Assembly (NCBI RefSeq): GCF_000167355.1
Contig: NZ_AAEW02000006.1
Span: forward strand, 1-64,000
Direction: 5' to 3'
Source of the DNA: Desulfuromonas acetoxidans DSM 684
GTDB taxonomy: Bacteria > Desulfobacterota > Desulfuromonadia > Desulfuromonadales > Desulfuromonadaceae
Length of the DNA: 64,000 nucleotides
Each line of letters starts with the position of its first letter. Within the stretch, counting starts at the first letter, position 1. Position numbers and translations under genes: made by a program. The notes under the pieces were generated by a model that worked only from the letters and a program-made list of their open reading frames with translations, was not told the DNA's origin and did not search any database. This document shows positions 7,780-16,345 of the stretch, one piece after another.

Positions 7780-10770
7780 ATGAAAAAGCTTTATATAATT
7801 ATCCCATTTTTGATGATGGGGCTTTTCCCTCCAGCACCATGCCATGCAAATGAGATACTTGAAATCGGTCTGTTTCAGGTAGAATTGCTTGCCCCTGGAG
7901 AATCAGCATCAACAGCTAACGGCATGTCTATTACTGGAACCACCGTCTGGACTGAAGAGCAAAAAACAGCCTTAATCTCCTCTCTGGACATCCTGAACCT
8001 GTCATTGGCTAATTCTGCAGCTCGTCCAGTTCGCATCGCCATGGCCTGGAGTGACAACCTCCCTCAACAAATCCTCGGCAACTCCGGAAGTTCACATTTT
8101 CTGTATCCCACAAGCGGAGAGTTGAAAACAACGGCTGAAGCTGCATGGCGCGATGGTGATCCAACCGATTATGCTCCCGGTACTGCTGATATCGCTATCA
8201 ACTACAACAGTGCGTTCGATTTTCATTATGGTAAAGGACTGCCGGGGTATTTTGTTGATTTCCGATCGGCCGTCACCCATGAAATTATTCATGGATTGGG
8301 AATCACCTCAGGTTATTCCCAAAGCAGTGGATTCTATGGGGTCACTCGCTGGAGCAGCTTGATAGAAGATAGTGATGGCAACCGGGCAGAATACAGAACA
8401 TTAGGGACCCCAAATCCTCTGACTGTTCTCGGCCCACAAGGAACGTTATTGTGGCTGGGAGACTATGCCAATGCAACCCACGGCGGACCGGTGCCGATCC
8501 AAACGTTTGTGGATGAGTTCCTTCCAGGCTCCAGTATGGTCCACCCCGCGCCCATGGGGGAATTAATGAGCTGGACAGGAAATTTTGGAGAAAAATCCCG
8601 CGCGCCCAACAAGTTACTTTTGGACATGTTCCGTGACTTGGGTTGGGAGATCAATATGGACTTCTACAATTCCTTTGGTCCGACCTCCTATCTTAATAAT
8701 ACGACCCTTGAAAGTGCAGAAGTCTTTCTGTCTGACTATGATTACAGCTATGCCTTCTACGTTAACGGTGACAACAACGAGATTGTGCAAAGTGGCGTGT
8801 TGGAATCGCGCGGCGACTTTTCAGATACACTTCGCCTGGCCGGCAGGAACAATACTCTAGAGGTTATAGGTAGCCTCACCGCCAAGGGTGATTATTCTAC
8901 CGCACTTTATGCGGTGGGTGAGCAAAACCACATTCAAGTCTCCGGTAACATAACAGCACAAGGAGAGGACTCGGTCGGAATCTACCTCCCTCAATGGTAC
9001 TACTCATACAATACCCTTATCTTATCTGGAGCTACCATACAAGCAGAGACCGCCGTGTACTCCCCTTATGCAAATCCACTCTTCATCCTCAATGATTGCC
9101 GGATTAACGGAGACATCATCACCGATACTTTTTCCGGGGTGGCATTTGGCGGCATATGGGATTTTAATACAGACGAGGTTATCTCTTTAGTCCCTGATTT
9201 CAGCTTCCGCTTTGATGATGACATCATCGGCAATTGGATCGGTCATCTTGGCACCGGAGAACTCAGCCTGAATGGCAATGCTGAATTTTCGTCACTGACC
9301 ATTCATGAACCGGCGACCCTTAAAGGCACCGGCACCATTTATGGCCCTGTCATCAATTACGGGACTATCGCCCCAGGTAATTCAATTGGCACCCTGTCGA
9401 TTGACGGTAACTACACGCAGCTGGCAGGTTCTGTGCTGGAAATTGAAGCCGGAGGGGGTACAGCGGACCTGCTCCAGGTTTCCGGCACGGCCATTATCCA
9501 AGGTGGCAACTTAATGGTGATCCCTGAGGGGTATCTGACCAGCGGCAACTACACCATCCTTGAGGCCAATGCGCTACAGGGGACATTCGATGACCTCTTA
9601 AGTCCGGCCGTGTTCTCTGTCGCTTTCGACGACACGGCGATCAACAGCCTCACACTGGATATTGCCAGAAACAGCTATGCCTCTCTGGCGGCAACAGCTG
9701 ATCAGATCAGTCTTAGCCAGACTCTGGATGCCATCCGTCCAAATGCTAGTGGTGATACGGCAGAGATCCTTAACACCATAGATGGCTTAACGCTACCGGC
9801 CTTACATGGAGCACTGGATGACCTGCTGCCGCGTTTCCATAATTCAGTGACCGGCGCGTCTCTGGACGCAATTCATCAACACAGCGCTCTTCTTGCTCAA
9901 CAAATCGATTCAGAGCTGAGCCCGCAACTGCAGCGCCATGTCTGGCTGCGCCTTGTTGCCGATAACGCCCGCTACGAAGAGACCGCGCACAGCCCGGCGT
10001 TTCGCGCCAAAACCAACGGTCTGATGATGGGGATCGAGCAGCAGATCGCCTCTGGGTTGCGGATCGGCATGGCCGGAGCCTACAGCAACGCGGACCTGCA
10101 TGAACTCGATTTCGCCTCCACAGCAGACCACCTGTCATGGGACGGCTATCTGTATGCCCGTTGGGATGACGAAGTAAAAAACGGGGGCTGGTTTGCCCAA
10201 ACCATCCTCAACTCCGGAACAGACAGCTACGACACCAAACGCACCATTGCCTTTCTTGGCCGTCAGGCGAAAAGCGAGCATGATGCTGGCCATGGTTCAC
10301 TCTCCGGCCATGGGGGCTACCGCTTTACTGTGGATTCATGGAGTATTATTCCATCGTTCGGTTTGGAGTATCTGTGGTTGCAGGAAAACGCCTTTAGCGA
10401 ACATGAGGCGGAAGGAGCATCCCTTCACGTCAGCAGCAAAGATTCACAACGCTTTTGCAGTCAGACAGGATTAAAGATCGAGCACTCTTCTACCTTCGAA
10501 GAGATAAGGCTGGTCAGTCAATTGGCTGCGCTGTGGAATCATGCCTTTGATGATGAAACTGAGCACACCCAAGCCCAGTTGATTGACAGTGAAGAGCATT
10601 TCTCTATTCAGGGGCGTGATAGCGCACAAGACAGCGTTGAATTGATCCTGGCGCTGCATGCCATTTTCGTGAACGGCATCACGACCCGACTGGGTTATCA
10701 ACGCACGCTTCAGAAGCATGGCGGCTACCGCTCCAGCCAAGTGAATTTTGGTCTTGAGTGGGCATTATAG
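7780..10770 (+). CDS. Autotransporter with HEXXH metalloprotease-like passenger
   Basis: Predicted type V secreted surface protein of 996 aa. A signal peptide (about 1-23) is followed by a passenger whose first part contains H167-E-I-I-H171-G-L-G, a zinc-metalloprotease signature; the HGLG continuation resembles metzincin-like secreted peptidases. Residues about 330-610 are repetitive, Gly/Asn/Thr-rich and beta-rich, as in passenger beta-helix stalks. Residues about 700-996 read as the C-terminal autotransporter barrel. The passenger could be a surface-attached or released protease, but activity is inferred from the motif only. The ribosome site is weak (AAAGAG). A hairpin lies in the leader and another between this gene and the convergent 10865 gene. 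Confidence 0.8.
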   Translation: MKKLYIIIPFLMMGLFPPAPCHANEILEIGLFQVELLAPGESASTANGMSITGTTVWTEEQKTALISSLDILNLSLANSAARPVRIAMAWSDNLPQQILGNSGSSHFLYPTSGELKTTAEAAWRDGDPTDYAPGTADIAINYNSAFDFHYGKGLPGYFVDFRSAVTHEIIHGLGITSGYSQSSGFYGVTRWSSLIEDSDGNRAEYRTLGTPNPLTVLGPQGTLLWLGDYANATHGGPVPIQTFVDEFLPGSSMVHPAPMGELMSWTGNFGEKSRAPNKLLLDMFRDLGWEINMDFYNSFGPTSYLNNTTLESAEVFLSDYDYSYAFYVNGDNNEIVQSGVLESRGDFSDTLRLAGRNNTLEVIGSLTAKGDYSTALYAVGEQNHIQVSGNITAQGEDSVGIYLPQWYYSYNTLILSGATIQAETAVYSPYANPLFILNDCRINGDIITDTFSGVAFGGIWDFNTDEVISLVPDFSFRFDDDIIGNWIGHLGTGELSLNGNAEFSSLTIHEPATLKGTGTIYGPVINYGTIAPGNSIGTLSIDGNYTQLAGSVLEIEAGGGTADLLQVSGTAIIQGGNLMVIPEGYLTSGNYTILEANALQGTFDDLLSPAVFSVAFDDTAINSLTLDIARNSYASLAATADQISLSQTLDAIRPNASGDTAEILNTIDGLTLPALHGALDDLLPRFHNSVTGASLDAIHQHSALLAQQIDSELSPQLQRHVWLRLVADNARYEETAHSPAFRAKTNGLMMGIEQQIASGLRIGMAGAYSNADLHELDFASTADHLSWDGYLYARWDDEVKNGGWFAQTILNSGTDSYDTKRTIAFLGRQAKSEHDAGHGSLSGHGGYRFTVDSWSIIPSFGLEYLWLQENAFSEHEAEGASLHVSSKDSQRFCSQTGLKIEHSSTFEEIRLVSQLAALWNHAFDDETEHTQAQLIDSEEHFSIQGRDSAQDSVELILALHAIFVNGITTRLGYQRTLQKHGGYRSSQVNFGLEWAL

Positions 10771-10827
10771 ATATTCAACAAATTATCGGTTTGAGTAACG
10801 ACGTAACAGATGATGCCGAACAGATTA

Positions 10828-10857
10828 TTGAAAAAGTCCCATCCTGGGCCTTTTCAA
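10828..10857. terminator. Shared terminator-like hairpin between convergent genes
   Basis: TTGAAAAAGTCCC and GGGCCTTTTCAA form an imperfect stem with loop ATCCT, flanked by A and T runs. It sits between the autotransporter gene and the convergent outer-membrane protein gene, so it could end transcription from either side. Confidence 0.6.
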
Positions 10858-10864
10858 CAGCCTA

Positions 10865-11629
10865 TTAAAAGTGGATCATAATCCCGGCATAGGGTCCGGA
10901 AAATTCCAGATTCACATCCACATCCGACTCATCCACGACCAGATCAAAATAGCGGTACCCGGCAAACAGGCCGCCATGCTTCAGGGGCAGATATTCCAAT
11001 TGGACATTGGCGTCAAACAGGTGGTTTTCGTCATATTCAATATAGCCAGCACGTCCAGTCAAAGCGATATGTTCTGTCAAAGCGATGCAGGTGCGAATCC
11101 CTAAGGTGGGCAACGGAGCGATCACGGAATCGTTTTCATGGATACCGGCAGCCTCGTCACTGAACTCAATTTCGATATCCGCCAGTTTGATGGCAAATTC
11201 AACACCAAGACGAAACGGCGTCGGCACTTCTTTCATATTAATCAGGTAAAAAGTGTATCCGACATCGTACAGGTCGAATTTGACATCACTGGAGACATGA
11301 TCACCAATACTAAACGCCTGACCATTATAATACCCGTCAATAGTCAACAGACTGTCACCTGAAAACTCAATCGGCAGATAGGAAAAACTCAACTGGGAGC
11401 GTTCCCAATTCAGCGACAGTTCACCGAGCATGTCACGGCTTTCATCCCAATCCAGATCATCATCGATATCCAGAGATGTATCGAAAGTGGAGCTGCTTCC
11501 GGCAATATCACCACTCGGTTTGAGCATCTGGTAGCCAGCACGTAGCGAAACCGATGTTTCAGCCCACACTGAACCGGTGAAAAGCACGCTTGCAAAAAGG
11601 ATAAAAGTGATCCGTGTTAACAGGGCCAT
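10865..11629 (-). CDS. Small outer-membrane beta-barrel protein, unknown role
   Basis: The 254-aa product starts with a signal peptide (MALLTRIT... ending SVWA, about residue 24). Its mature part is rich in amphipathic strands and acidic residues and ends P-Y-A-G-I-M-I-H-F, an outer-membrane barrel C-terminus. I place the start at 11629 because GGAGG stands 5 bp upstream of that ATG; an earlier in-frame start at 11641 lacks a ribosome site. I cannot assign a substrate or family beyond an OmpW-sized porin-like barrel. A long inverted repeat (11680-11712) about 50 bp upstream suggests regulated expression. Confidence 0.75.
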   Translation of the reverse strand: MALLTRITFILFASVLFTGSVWAETSVSLRAGYQMLKPSGDIAGSSSTFDTSLDIDDDLDWDESRDMLGELSLNWERSQLSFSYLPIEFSGDSLLTIDGYYNGQAFSIGDHVSSDVKFDLYDVGYTFYLINMKEVPTPFRLGVEFAIKLADIEIEFSDEAAGIHENDSVIAPLPTLGIRTCIALTEHIALTGRAGYIEYDENHLFDANVQLEYLPLKHGGLFAGYRYFDLVVDESDVDVNLEFSGPYAGIMIHF

Positions 11630-11679
11630 CAATGCCTCCAACTGTTTTCCGCCAGTAATAAGACGGGATTTATCTCCAG

Positions 11680-11712
11680 ACGTAATTATAACTCATGTAG
11701 TTGTAATTACGT
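11680..11712 (-). promoter_or_regulatory. 33-bp imperfect palindrome before the outer-membrane protein gene
   Basis: ACGTAATTATAACT (11680-11693) and AGTTGTAATTACGT (11699-11712) are complementary over 14 bp, with a single T-G position, around the loop CATGT. It is centred about 67 bp upstream of the start at 11629. It looks like a dimeric repressor or activator site; the protein that binds is unknown. Confidence 0.55.
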
Positions 11713-11954
11713 TCTAGTTTCAACCACTTACACTGCAATCGGTATACCATTATCGAATGATGATTCATATTAGTATAGGCTTACGCGTAGCTAACATTAG
11801 AGGGAAACTAGAAAAATGACCGAGTTTTTCTCATGAATCGAATAGGTGTTACTTAGAATGGCATAAAACCGAGGCTTAAAAGAGATTTGACAAAAAAAGA
11901 AAAACTCAATGAAGGAGCATGATTAACGATAGGAAGTAATAAAATTAAACACCT
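11713..11954. other. Gene-free stretch
   Basis: AT-rich, non-coding between the outer-membrane protein promoter and the end of the two-component operon. The only long open frame here (minus strand, about 81 codons) has no ribosome site or recognisable features and is judged spurious. Confidence 0.5.
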
Positions 11955-11976
11955 CCGGCAAAAATATTTTTGCCGG
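11955..11976 (-). terminator. Perfect 22-bp palindrome after the response-regulator gene
   Basis: CCGGCAAAAAT and its exact complement abut with no spacer. Read on the minus strand it lies about 95 bp beyond the response-regulator stop and is followed by a moderately T-rich tract, so a terminator is the simplest reading. A loop-less 11+11 palindrome could equally be a protein-binding site. Confidence 0.45.
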
Positions 11977-12069
11977 GGAATGAACAGCATTGGGCAGGAA
12001 AGAAAATTATGTCGACAAAAGAGGCGGTTACACCACACATAGTGTCGAAATAACCACGTTACGGCCAAA

Positions 12070-13419
12070 TCACCACTGGGTAATGGCGTACTTTTCAAGA
12101 CGGTAAAGTAGCGTATGTCGCGGAATACGCAAAAAGGCTGCAGCCTGGCTTTTATTTCCCCGACAGTAACGCATGGCCTGGATCACCGCCTGACGCTCAA
12201 GCTCTTCGAGGGAGTAGCCTTCCGGCGGTAATTGAAGCACGGATGAAGATTCTGACGAACGACTTTTAATATGGGGAGGCAGGTCATTCAGGTCAAGCTG
12301 ATCGTTGTGACGTAAAATAAGCATTTGCTCGACAACATTATAGAGCTCGCGAACGTTCCCCGGCCACGCATATTCGGCAAGGCCCTCATATAACGTTTGT
12401 GCGATCTGTACACCGCGCCCCTGGGGGTGGTGGGTAACAAAATGATCGACAAGCAAGGCAATATCATCACGGCGCTCACGTAACGGAGGCAGCGTCAACG
12501 GCACAACGGCCAACCGATAATAAAGATCCTGTCGAAAACGCTGTTGGCTGATCTCCTCATGCAAGTCGCGATTGGTGGCCGCAACCAATCGCACATCAAT
12601 GCGGCGACTCTGTCCCCCCAGCGGTTCGATCTCTTTTTCCTGCAACGCACGCAGCAACTTAGGCTGCAAAGCCAGCGGCAATTCGGCGATCTCATCGAGA
12701 AACAACGTCCCACCATGGGCCAACTCAAAACGTCCCTTCTGATCTTTAATTGCACCGGAAAATGCTCCTTTGACATGACCGAACAACTCACTTTCCAGTA
12801 AATTTTCAGGAATTGCTGCACAATTTATGGCGACAAACGGTGCCATGCGCCGCGATGACACCTGATGAATTTGACGCGCCACAAGTTCTTTACCGGTACC
12901 GCTCTCACCAGTAATCAGCACCGGAGCCTGGCTCAACGCCACCTTATCCACCTGATCCAGCACCTGACGCAAGACCTCAGACTGGCCAATGATCGGATGT
13001 GTCGACTCCTGACGTTGCAACACTTCATGCAGTTGGGTGTTTTCGCGCCGCAACGCCCGATATTCAAAGGCACGCGCGACAGCCAGACGCAACTGTTCAC
13101 CGCTGAAGGGTTTGGTCAAATAATCATAGGCGCCACTTTTCATGGCACCGACAGCCTGTTCCACCGTGCTGTAAGCGGTAATAATGATCACCAGGGTTGC
13201 AGGAGACTCCGCCAGCACTTTCTCAAGCACCTGATAGCCACTCATCCCCTCCATCCGCACATCCGTAACCACCAAGGCCGGTTGATGATGGCGAAACAGC
13301 GGCAGCGCTTCCTCACCACTGGCAGCGGTCAAGACCTGATAGCCCGCCTCCTGCAGGGTGAATTCAATGACCCGGCGCATTGAAGCATCATCGTCAACCA
13401 ATAAAACGGATTCAGACAT
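12070..13419 (-). CDS. Sigma-54-dependent response regulator (NtrC/ZraR type)
   Basis: Activator of sigma-54 promoters driven by phosphorylation. The 449-aa protein has a receiver domain (about 1-120; acidic pocket D9-D11 and phospho-acceptor D53), an AAA+ ATPase (Walker A GESGTGKE near 170, Walker B FLDEI) and a C-terminal Fis-type helix-turn-helix (about 410-449). The sigma-54 contact loop reads GAFSGA instead of the usual GAFTGA, a conservative change. AGGAG lies 7 bp before the ATG at 13419; the ATG 6 bp earlier is too close to that site. The gene overlaps the kinase gene by 8 bp, so translation is probably coupled. The shared palindrome before the kinase and before cusC makes copper/silver efflux a candidate target. 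Confidence 0.92.
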   Translation of the reverse strand: MSESVLLVDDDASMRRVIEFTLQEAGYQVLTAASGEEALPLFRHHQPALVVTDVRMEGMSGYQVLEKVLAESPATLVIIITAYSTVEQAVGAMKSGAYDYLTKPFSGEQLRLAVARAFEYRALRRENTQLHEVLQRQESTHPIIGQSEVLRQVLDQVDKVALSQAPVLITGESGTGKELVARQIHQVSSRRMAPFVAINCAAIPENLLESELFGHVKGAFSGAIKDQKGRFELAHGGTLFLDEIAELPLALQPKLLRALQEKEIEPLGGQSRRIDVRLVAATNRDLHEEISQQRFRQDLYYRLAVVPLTLPPLRERRDDIALLVDHFVTHHPQGRGVQIAQTLYEGLAEYAWPGNVRELYNVVEQMLILRHNDQLDLNDLPPHIKSRSSESSSVLQLPPEGYSLEELERQAVIQAMRYCRGNKSQAAAFLRIPRHTLLYRLEKYAITQW

Positions 13420-14536
13420 GGTCATTCTCCTGTGTCGGGGTCAGATCAGCCAGGGGTAAGCGTAATTCAAAACAACAGCCCTGTTTCGGCAGACTTTCTA
13501 CCATAATGGAGCCCCCATGATTGTGTACTATCCGCTCGGTAATCGCCAAACCAAGCCCAGTTCCTTTGGATCGGGTGGTATAAAACGGCTTAAAGATTTT
13601 TTGCCGTTGCTCCTCAGTCAACCCCGGACCGGTATCACAAAAACGCACCACCGCCCTATTCTCATCCGTTGTCGCCAGAATGGAAAGACAACCGCCTTCA
13701 CCCATGGCTTGCAAGGCATTAAGAATCAGATTAAGAAATGCCTGTTTGTACTGGCTGGCATCACCGGCAACGGAATTGGCCACGTCAACGTCAACATCAA
13801 CAGCCACCCGGTTTTTACGGGCTTTGACAGCCGTCAACTGAACGACGTCATCGAGGATCGGGGCCAGAGAAAATTGCTGTTTCTCCATTGAGTCCGGACG
13901 GGCATAGCGCAGATAATTTTCCAGAACCTGATTGAGACGATCCACCTCATTGATCAGAATCGTAGTAAATTCGTGATAGCGATCTTCCGTACTGAAAGCT
14001 CCCTGAAGGATTTCCGCCGTGCCACGAATCGAGCCGAGCGGATTGCGAATCTCATGGGCCAGCCCGGCGGAGAGTTCACCGAGGGTGGTCAGACGGTCAG
14101 CCTGGCGCAACTGTTCTTCTATCTCGAGAATCAGGTCCGCCTGCTGACGCAACTGATCGTAGCTCTCCTGCAACTGTACGGCGGTTTCTTCAGCCCGCAA
14201 ACGCTGGGCATGTTCCTTGGCCATCAAGGTTCCGGTGAGAGCGCCGATGACGTTATACATCATGATCTCCAGATAGCGCTCAGGAGCCGTCCATGGCAGA
14301 TGGCCCCACTGCATCAGCACATGGGGCAGATAAGCAATGGAAATAAACACCGATGTGCCCAATCCGCCACGCACACCAAACCAGACACCACCGAGAACAA
14401 TGGGGATATAATAAAGGCGCCGATAGACATCATGGAGGTGGGAATGGTGGGTCATTGTTGTGTAATGCAACGATGAAATGCCCACCACCAGGATCAGCAG
14501 TAAGATCACGCGAAAAGATGTTTTTTTCCACACCAT
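13412..14536 (-). CDS. Membrane sensor histidine kinase
   Basis: Partner of the sigma-54 regulator immediately downstream. The 374-aa protein has three to four N-terminal membrane segments (about 8-22, 42-60, 62-78, 92-106) with little periplasmic sequence, a coiled linker (about 107-145), the H-box AHEIRNPLGS with phospho-acceptor H161, and an HATPase domain with N, G1 (DTGPGL) and G2 (GTGLGLAI) boxes. The short loop between segments 1 and 2 carries several histidines (THHSHLH, 29-35), compatible with metal sensing, but this is inference. AGGA lies 7 bp before the ATG. A 16-bp palindrome sits 20 bp upstream of the start. Confidence 0.9.
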   Translation of the reverse strand: MVWKKTSFRVILLLILVVGISSLHYTTMTHHSHLHDVYRRLYYIPIVLGGVWFGVRGGLGTSVFISIAYLPHVLMQWGHLPWTAPERYLEIMMYNVIGALTGTLMAKEHAQRLRAEETAVQLQESYDQLRQQADLILEIEEQLRQADRLTTLGELSAGLAHEIRNPLGSIRGTAEILQGAFSTEDRYHEFTTILINEVDRLNQVLENYLRYARPDSMEKQQFSLAPILDDVVQLTAVKARKNRVAVDVDVDVANSVAGDASQYKQAFLNLILNALQAMGEGGCLSILATTDENRAVVRFCDTGPGLTEEQRQKIFKPFYTTRSKGTGLGLAITERIVHNHGGSIMVESLPKQGCCFELRLPLADLTPTQENDHV

Positions 14537-14555
14537 AAGATTATCCTGAAGTCTT

Positions 14556-14571
14556 TGTAGAATATTCTACA
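14556..14571 (-). promoter_or_regulatory. 16-bp palindromic operator before the histidine kinase gene
   Basis: TGTAGAATATTCTACA is a perfect palindrome ending 19 bp upstream of the kinase ATG. A copy differing at one base stands upstream of cusC (22474-22489). The position so near the start suggests autoregulation or repression. The palindrome itself contains TAGAAT, which could be a -10 element. Confidence 0.65.
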
Positions 14572-14679
14572 GTTTAACGCAGCATCACCACTTGTCCATT
14601 TGTGGCGATGGAGTAGTGGTTCGCAACACGCAACTCATCGCACAGGCCAACTGCACCCTCACTCATTTTTGGTGCGCAC

Positions 14680-15225
14680 ATGACGTGGGCTGGGCTGCTA
14701 AATAACCCGCAGCCGCAGGGTGGGCACCGGCCACCCGTTAGATCGGTGCCACGGGAAAAATAGAGCGAGCCGCAGGCCTATTATCAACGTTTTACGCCAA
14801 AGCTGATGACGCGCTCGATTCGCCGACCTTGCAGACGGTTGTAAACCGTCTGTGGAGCCCATGGACGGGCGACCACCATCAATAGATGGTATAAGCAAGA
14901 CGGAAATCGCATTTTCGGCTTGCGTTATTGGCAAACACAGGAGGTGTTTGTCCAATATTCTTATTGTTGCGGCGAGCCGAATCTGTGAAGCATCACAGAA
15001 ACCGACCCAGTGTCGGTTGAGCTAGGTTCAGGAGAAGTTCAGCCGGCTTTTGCATCCTTTTGGGCGGCTTGCCAAAAGGATGTCGCCTGCCGGGGCGAAT
15101 CCCGGCGACCTTGACTTTGATCTTCAGTGGTTCATCAAGTTGAGCCAACTTCTCCAGCGAACCTCATCCGTTCGCGTTGTTAGTCCCCACGTGACGTGGG
15201 CTTCCGCGCCCACACGTCGGGTCCC
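14680..15225. repeat. Hairpin-array repeat, copy A (with ~134-bp extra segment)
   Basis: Non-coding repeat matching 15416-15816. Conserved blocks lie at 14715-14834 and 14969-15124, plus a tail at 15184-15221. Short perfect stems include 14832-14852 (CAGACGGTT/AACCGTCTG), 14875-14890, 15000-15018 (AACCGAC/GTCGGTT), 15053-15082 (11 bp, CATCCTTTTGG), 15089-15106 (GCCGGG/CCCGGC), 15157-15175 (GCGAAC/GTTCGC) and 15186-15200 (CCCAC/GTGGG). The segment 14835-14968 is absent from copy B and carries its own hairpins. Small open frames here, such as one at 14698-14955, have no start signals and look spurious. Confidence 0.8.
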
Positions 15226-15415
15226 TTTTGCGTCGTCAAAAGGAACCGAAAAACGACTCCCGACCATTGCGCCCTAACGGGTTCCCTCACTCCACTCGCT
15301 TACACCGTGATGTCGGCAAGAACTCGGTCTGTGTCCCACAGCCCTCAAACATTTGCCGACGACCATCACAGCGACGCTCCTTGCGTTCGGCGCTACTGAA
15401 CGGGAGGGCTGGGCG
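15226..15415. other. Spacer between the two repeat copies, also hairpin-rich
   Basis: No credible gene. Stems continue here: CCTTTTG/CAAAAGG (15224-15243), and a nested pair with outer arms GTCGGCAA (15312-15319) and TTGCCGAC (15353-15360) enclosing CTGTG-TCC-CACAG (15329-15341). The spacer therefore has the same architecture as the repeat copies. Confidence 0.6.
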
Positions 15416-15816
15416 GCGAAATAACACGCTACCGCAGGGTGGGCACCGCCCCACCCGTTTAACCGGTGCCACGAAAAAGATGGAGCCAACCGGCTGATTG
15501 TTATCAACGTTTTACGCCAAAGCTGATGAGGCGCACGATTCGCCGACCTAAAGGGCGGCGAGCCGAATCTGTGAAGCATCACGAAAACCGACTCATTGTC
15601 GGTTGATCTAGGTTCAGGAGAAGTTCAGCCGGCTTTTGCATCCTTTTGAGCGGCAAGTCAAAAGGATGTCGCCTGCCGGGGCGAGTCCCGGCGACCTTGA
15701 CTTTGATCTTGGTTTTTCTGTGGTCCGCATCATGGAACCAATTGCTCCGGCGAACCTCATTCGTTCGCGGTGATGGTGCCCACGTGACGTGGGCTTCCGC
15801 GCCCGCACGTCGGGTG
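15416..15816. repeat. Hairpin-array repeat, copy B
   Basis: Second copy of the repeat at 14680-15225, displaced by 719 bp in the first block and 586 bp in the second; the difference equals the extra segment of copy A. Two tracts of roughly 28 and 40 bp are identical between copies. The same stems recur at 15586-15604, 15639-15668 (10 bp), 15675-15692, 15750-15768 and 15779-15793. Base changes mostly fall in loops, as in CATCCTTTTG, where the loop differs but the arms do not. It ends about 20 bp from the stop codon of the last cus-operon gene, so its first hairpin may act as that operon's transcription end. Confidence 0.8.
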
Positions 15817-15835
15817 GTGTGCAAGCTACATAATT

Positions 15836-16333
15836 TTATTCGGGTAACACCGTCTTAAAAGTAAATACCCGCTTCTGGCCATCAACCAGCATACTGCCGA
15901 CGGTAAAGGTGTACTCACCCGGAGTCGCCAGGGTCACATCAGCACCAAAATGCCCCTGCATTCCCATCAGTTTGATTGCCGGAAGCTGTTGCCCGGTCGG
16001 GAGAGTCACTTTCACCGCGACGGAGCCCTGGTCGAGATTCGCGTCCGTGGCCTGATCATGCAGCATCACCATAAAGTGATGGGTGGTGGTCATGCCCGCT
16101 TCAGACATGGCTTGGCGGACATCCTTGAGGTGCGCCATGGCGGTCACGCCGTGGATCTCCTGTTGGCCGAGCATCACTTCATTACCGGCCATCTGCATAC
16201 TGTCCATTTTCATACCGACATGCTGTTCCATGCTGTCCACTTTCGTGGTATTGCCTGCGCAGCAATCGCTGGCAAACGCAACCATGGGCAATGCGAGAAA
16301 AACTAACAGCATCAACGTCATTTTTTTCATCAT
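15836..16333 (-). CDS. Met/His-rich periplasmic protein of the copper operon
   Basis: The 165-aa product has a signal peptide ending VAFA-S (about residue 22). The region behind it has two adjacent cysteines (DCC) and many Met and His residues (about 35-90: MEQHVGMKMDSMQMAG, THHFMVML), typical ligands for Cu(I)/Ag(I). The C-terminal half (about 95-165) reads as a small beta-sandwich. It is the last gene of the cusCBA operon, 12 bp after cusA, with GGAG 5 bp before its ATG. A metal chaperone or sponge handing copper to CusB is inferred from composition and position; I do not recognise the exact family. Confidence 0.75.
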   Translation of the reverse strand: MMKKMTLMLLVFLALPMVAFASDCCAGNTTKVDSMEQHVGMKMDSMQMAGNEVMLGQQEIHGVTAMAHLKDVRQAMSEAGMTTTHHFMVMLHDQATDANLDQGSVAVKVTLPTGQQLPAIKLMGMQGHFGADVTLATPGEYTFTVGSMLVDGQKRVFTFKTVLPE

Positions 16334-16345
16334 TTAATCTCCTTG

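Noticed and set aside
11853-12098. Minus-strand 81-codon open frame before the response-regulator terminator
   Set aside because: Overlaps the regulator's 3' end and the 22-bp palindrome, with no ribosome site and no protein-like features.
14680-15816. CRISPR array
   Set aside because: The two copies are hundreds of bases long, with no regular short repeats and spacers, and no cas genes are present in the window.
14698-15824. Several short open frames in the hairpin-repeat region
   Set aside because: They have no ribosome sites, run through palindromes and are not conserved as protein between the two repeat copies beyond what the DNA similarity forces.
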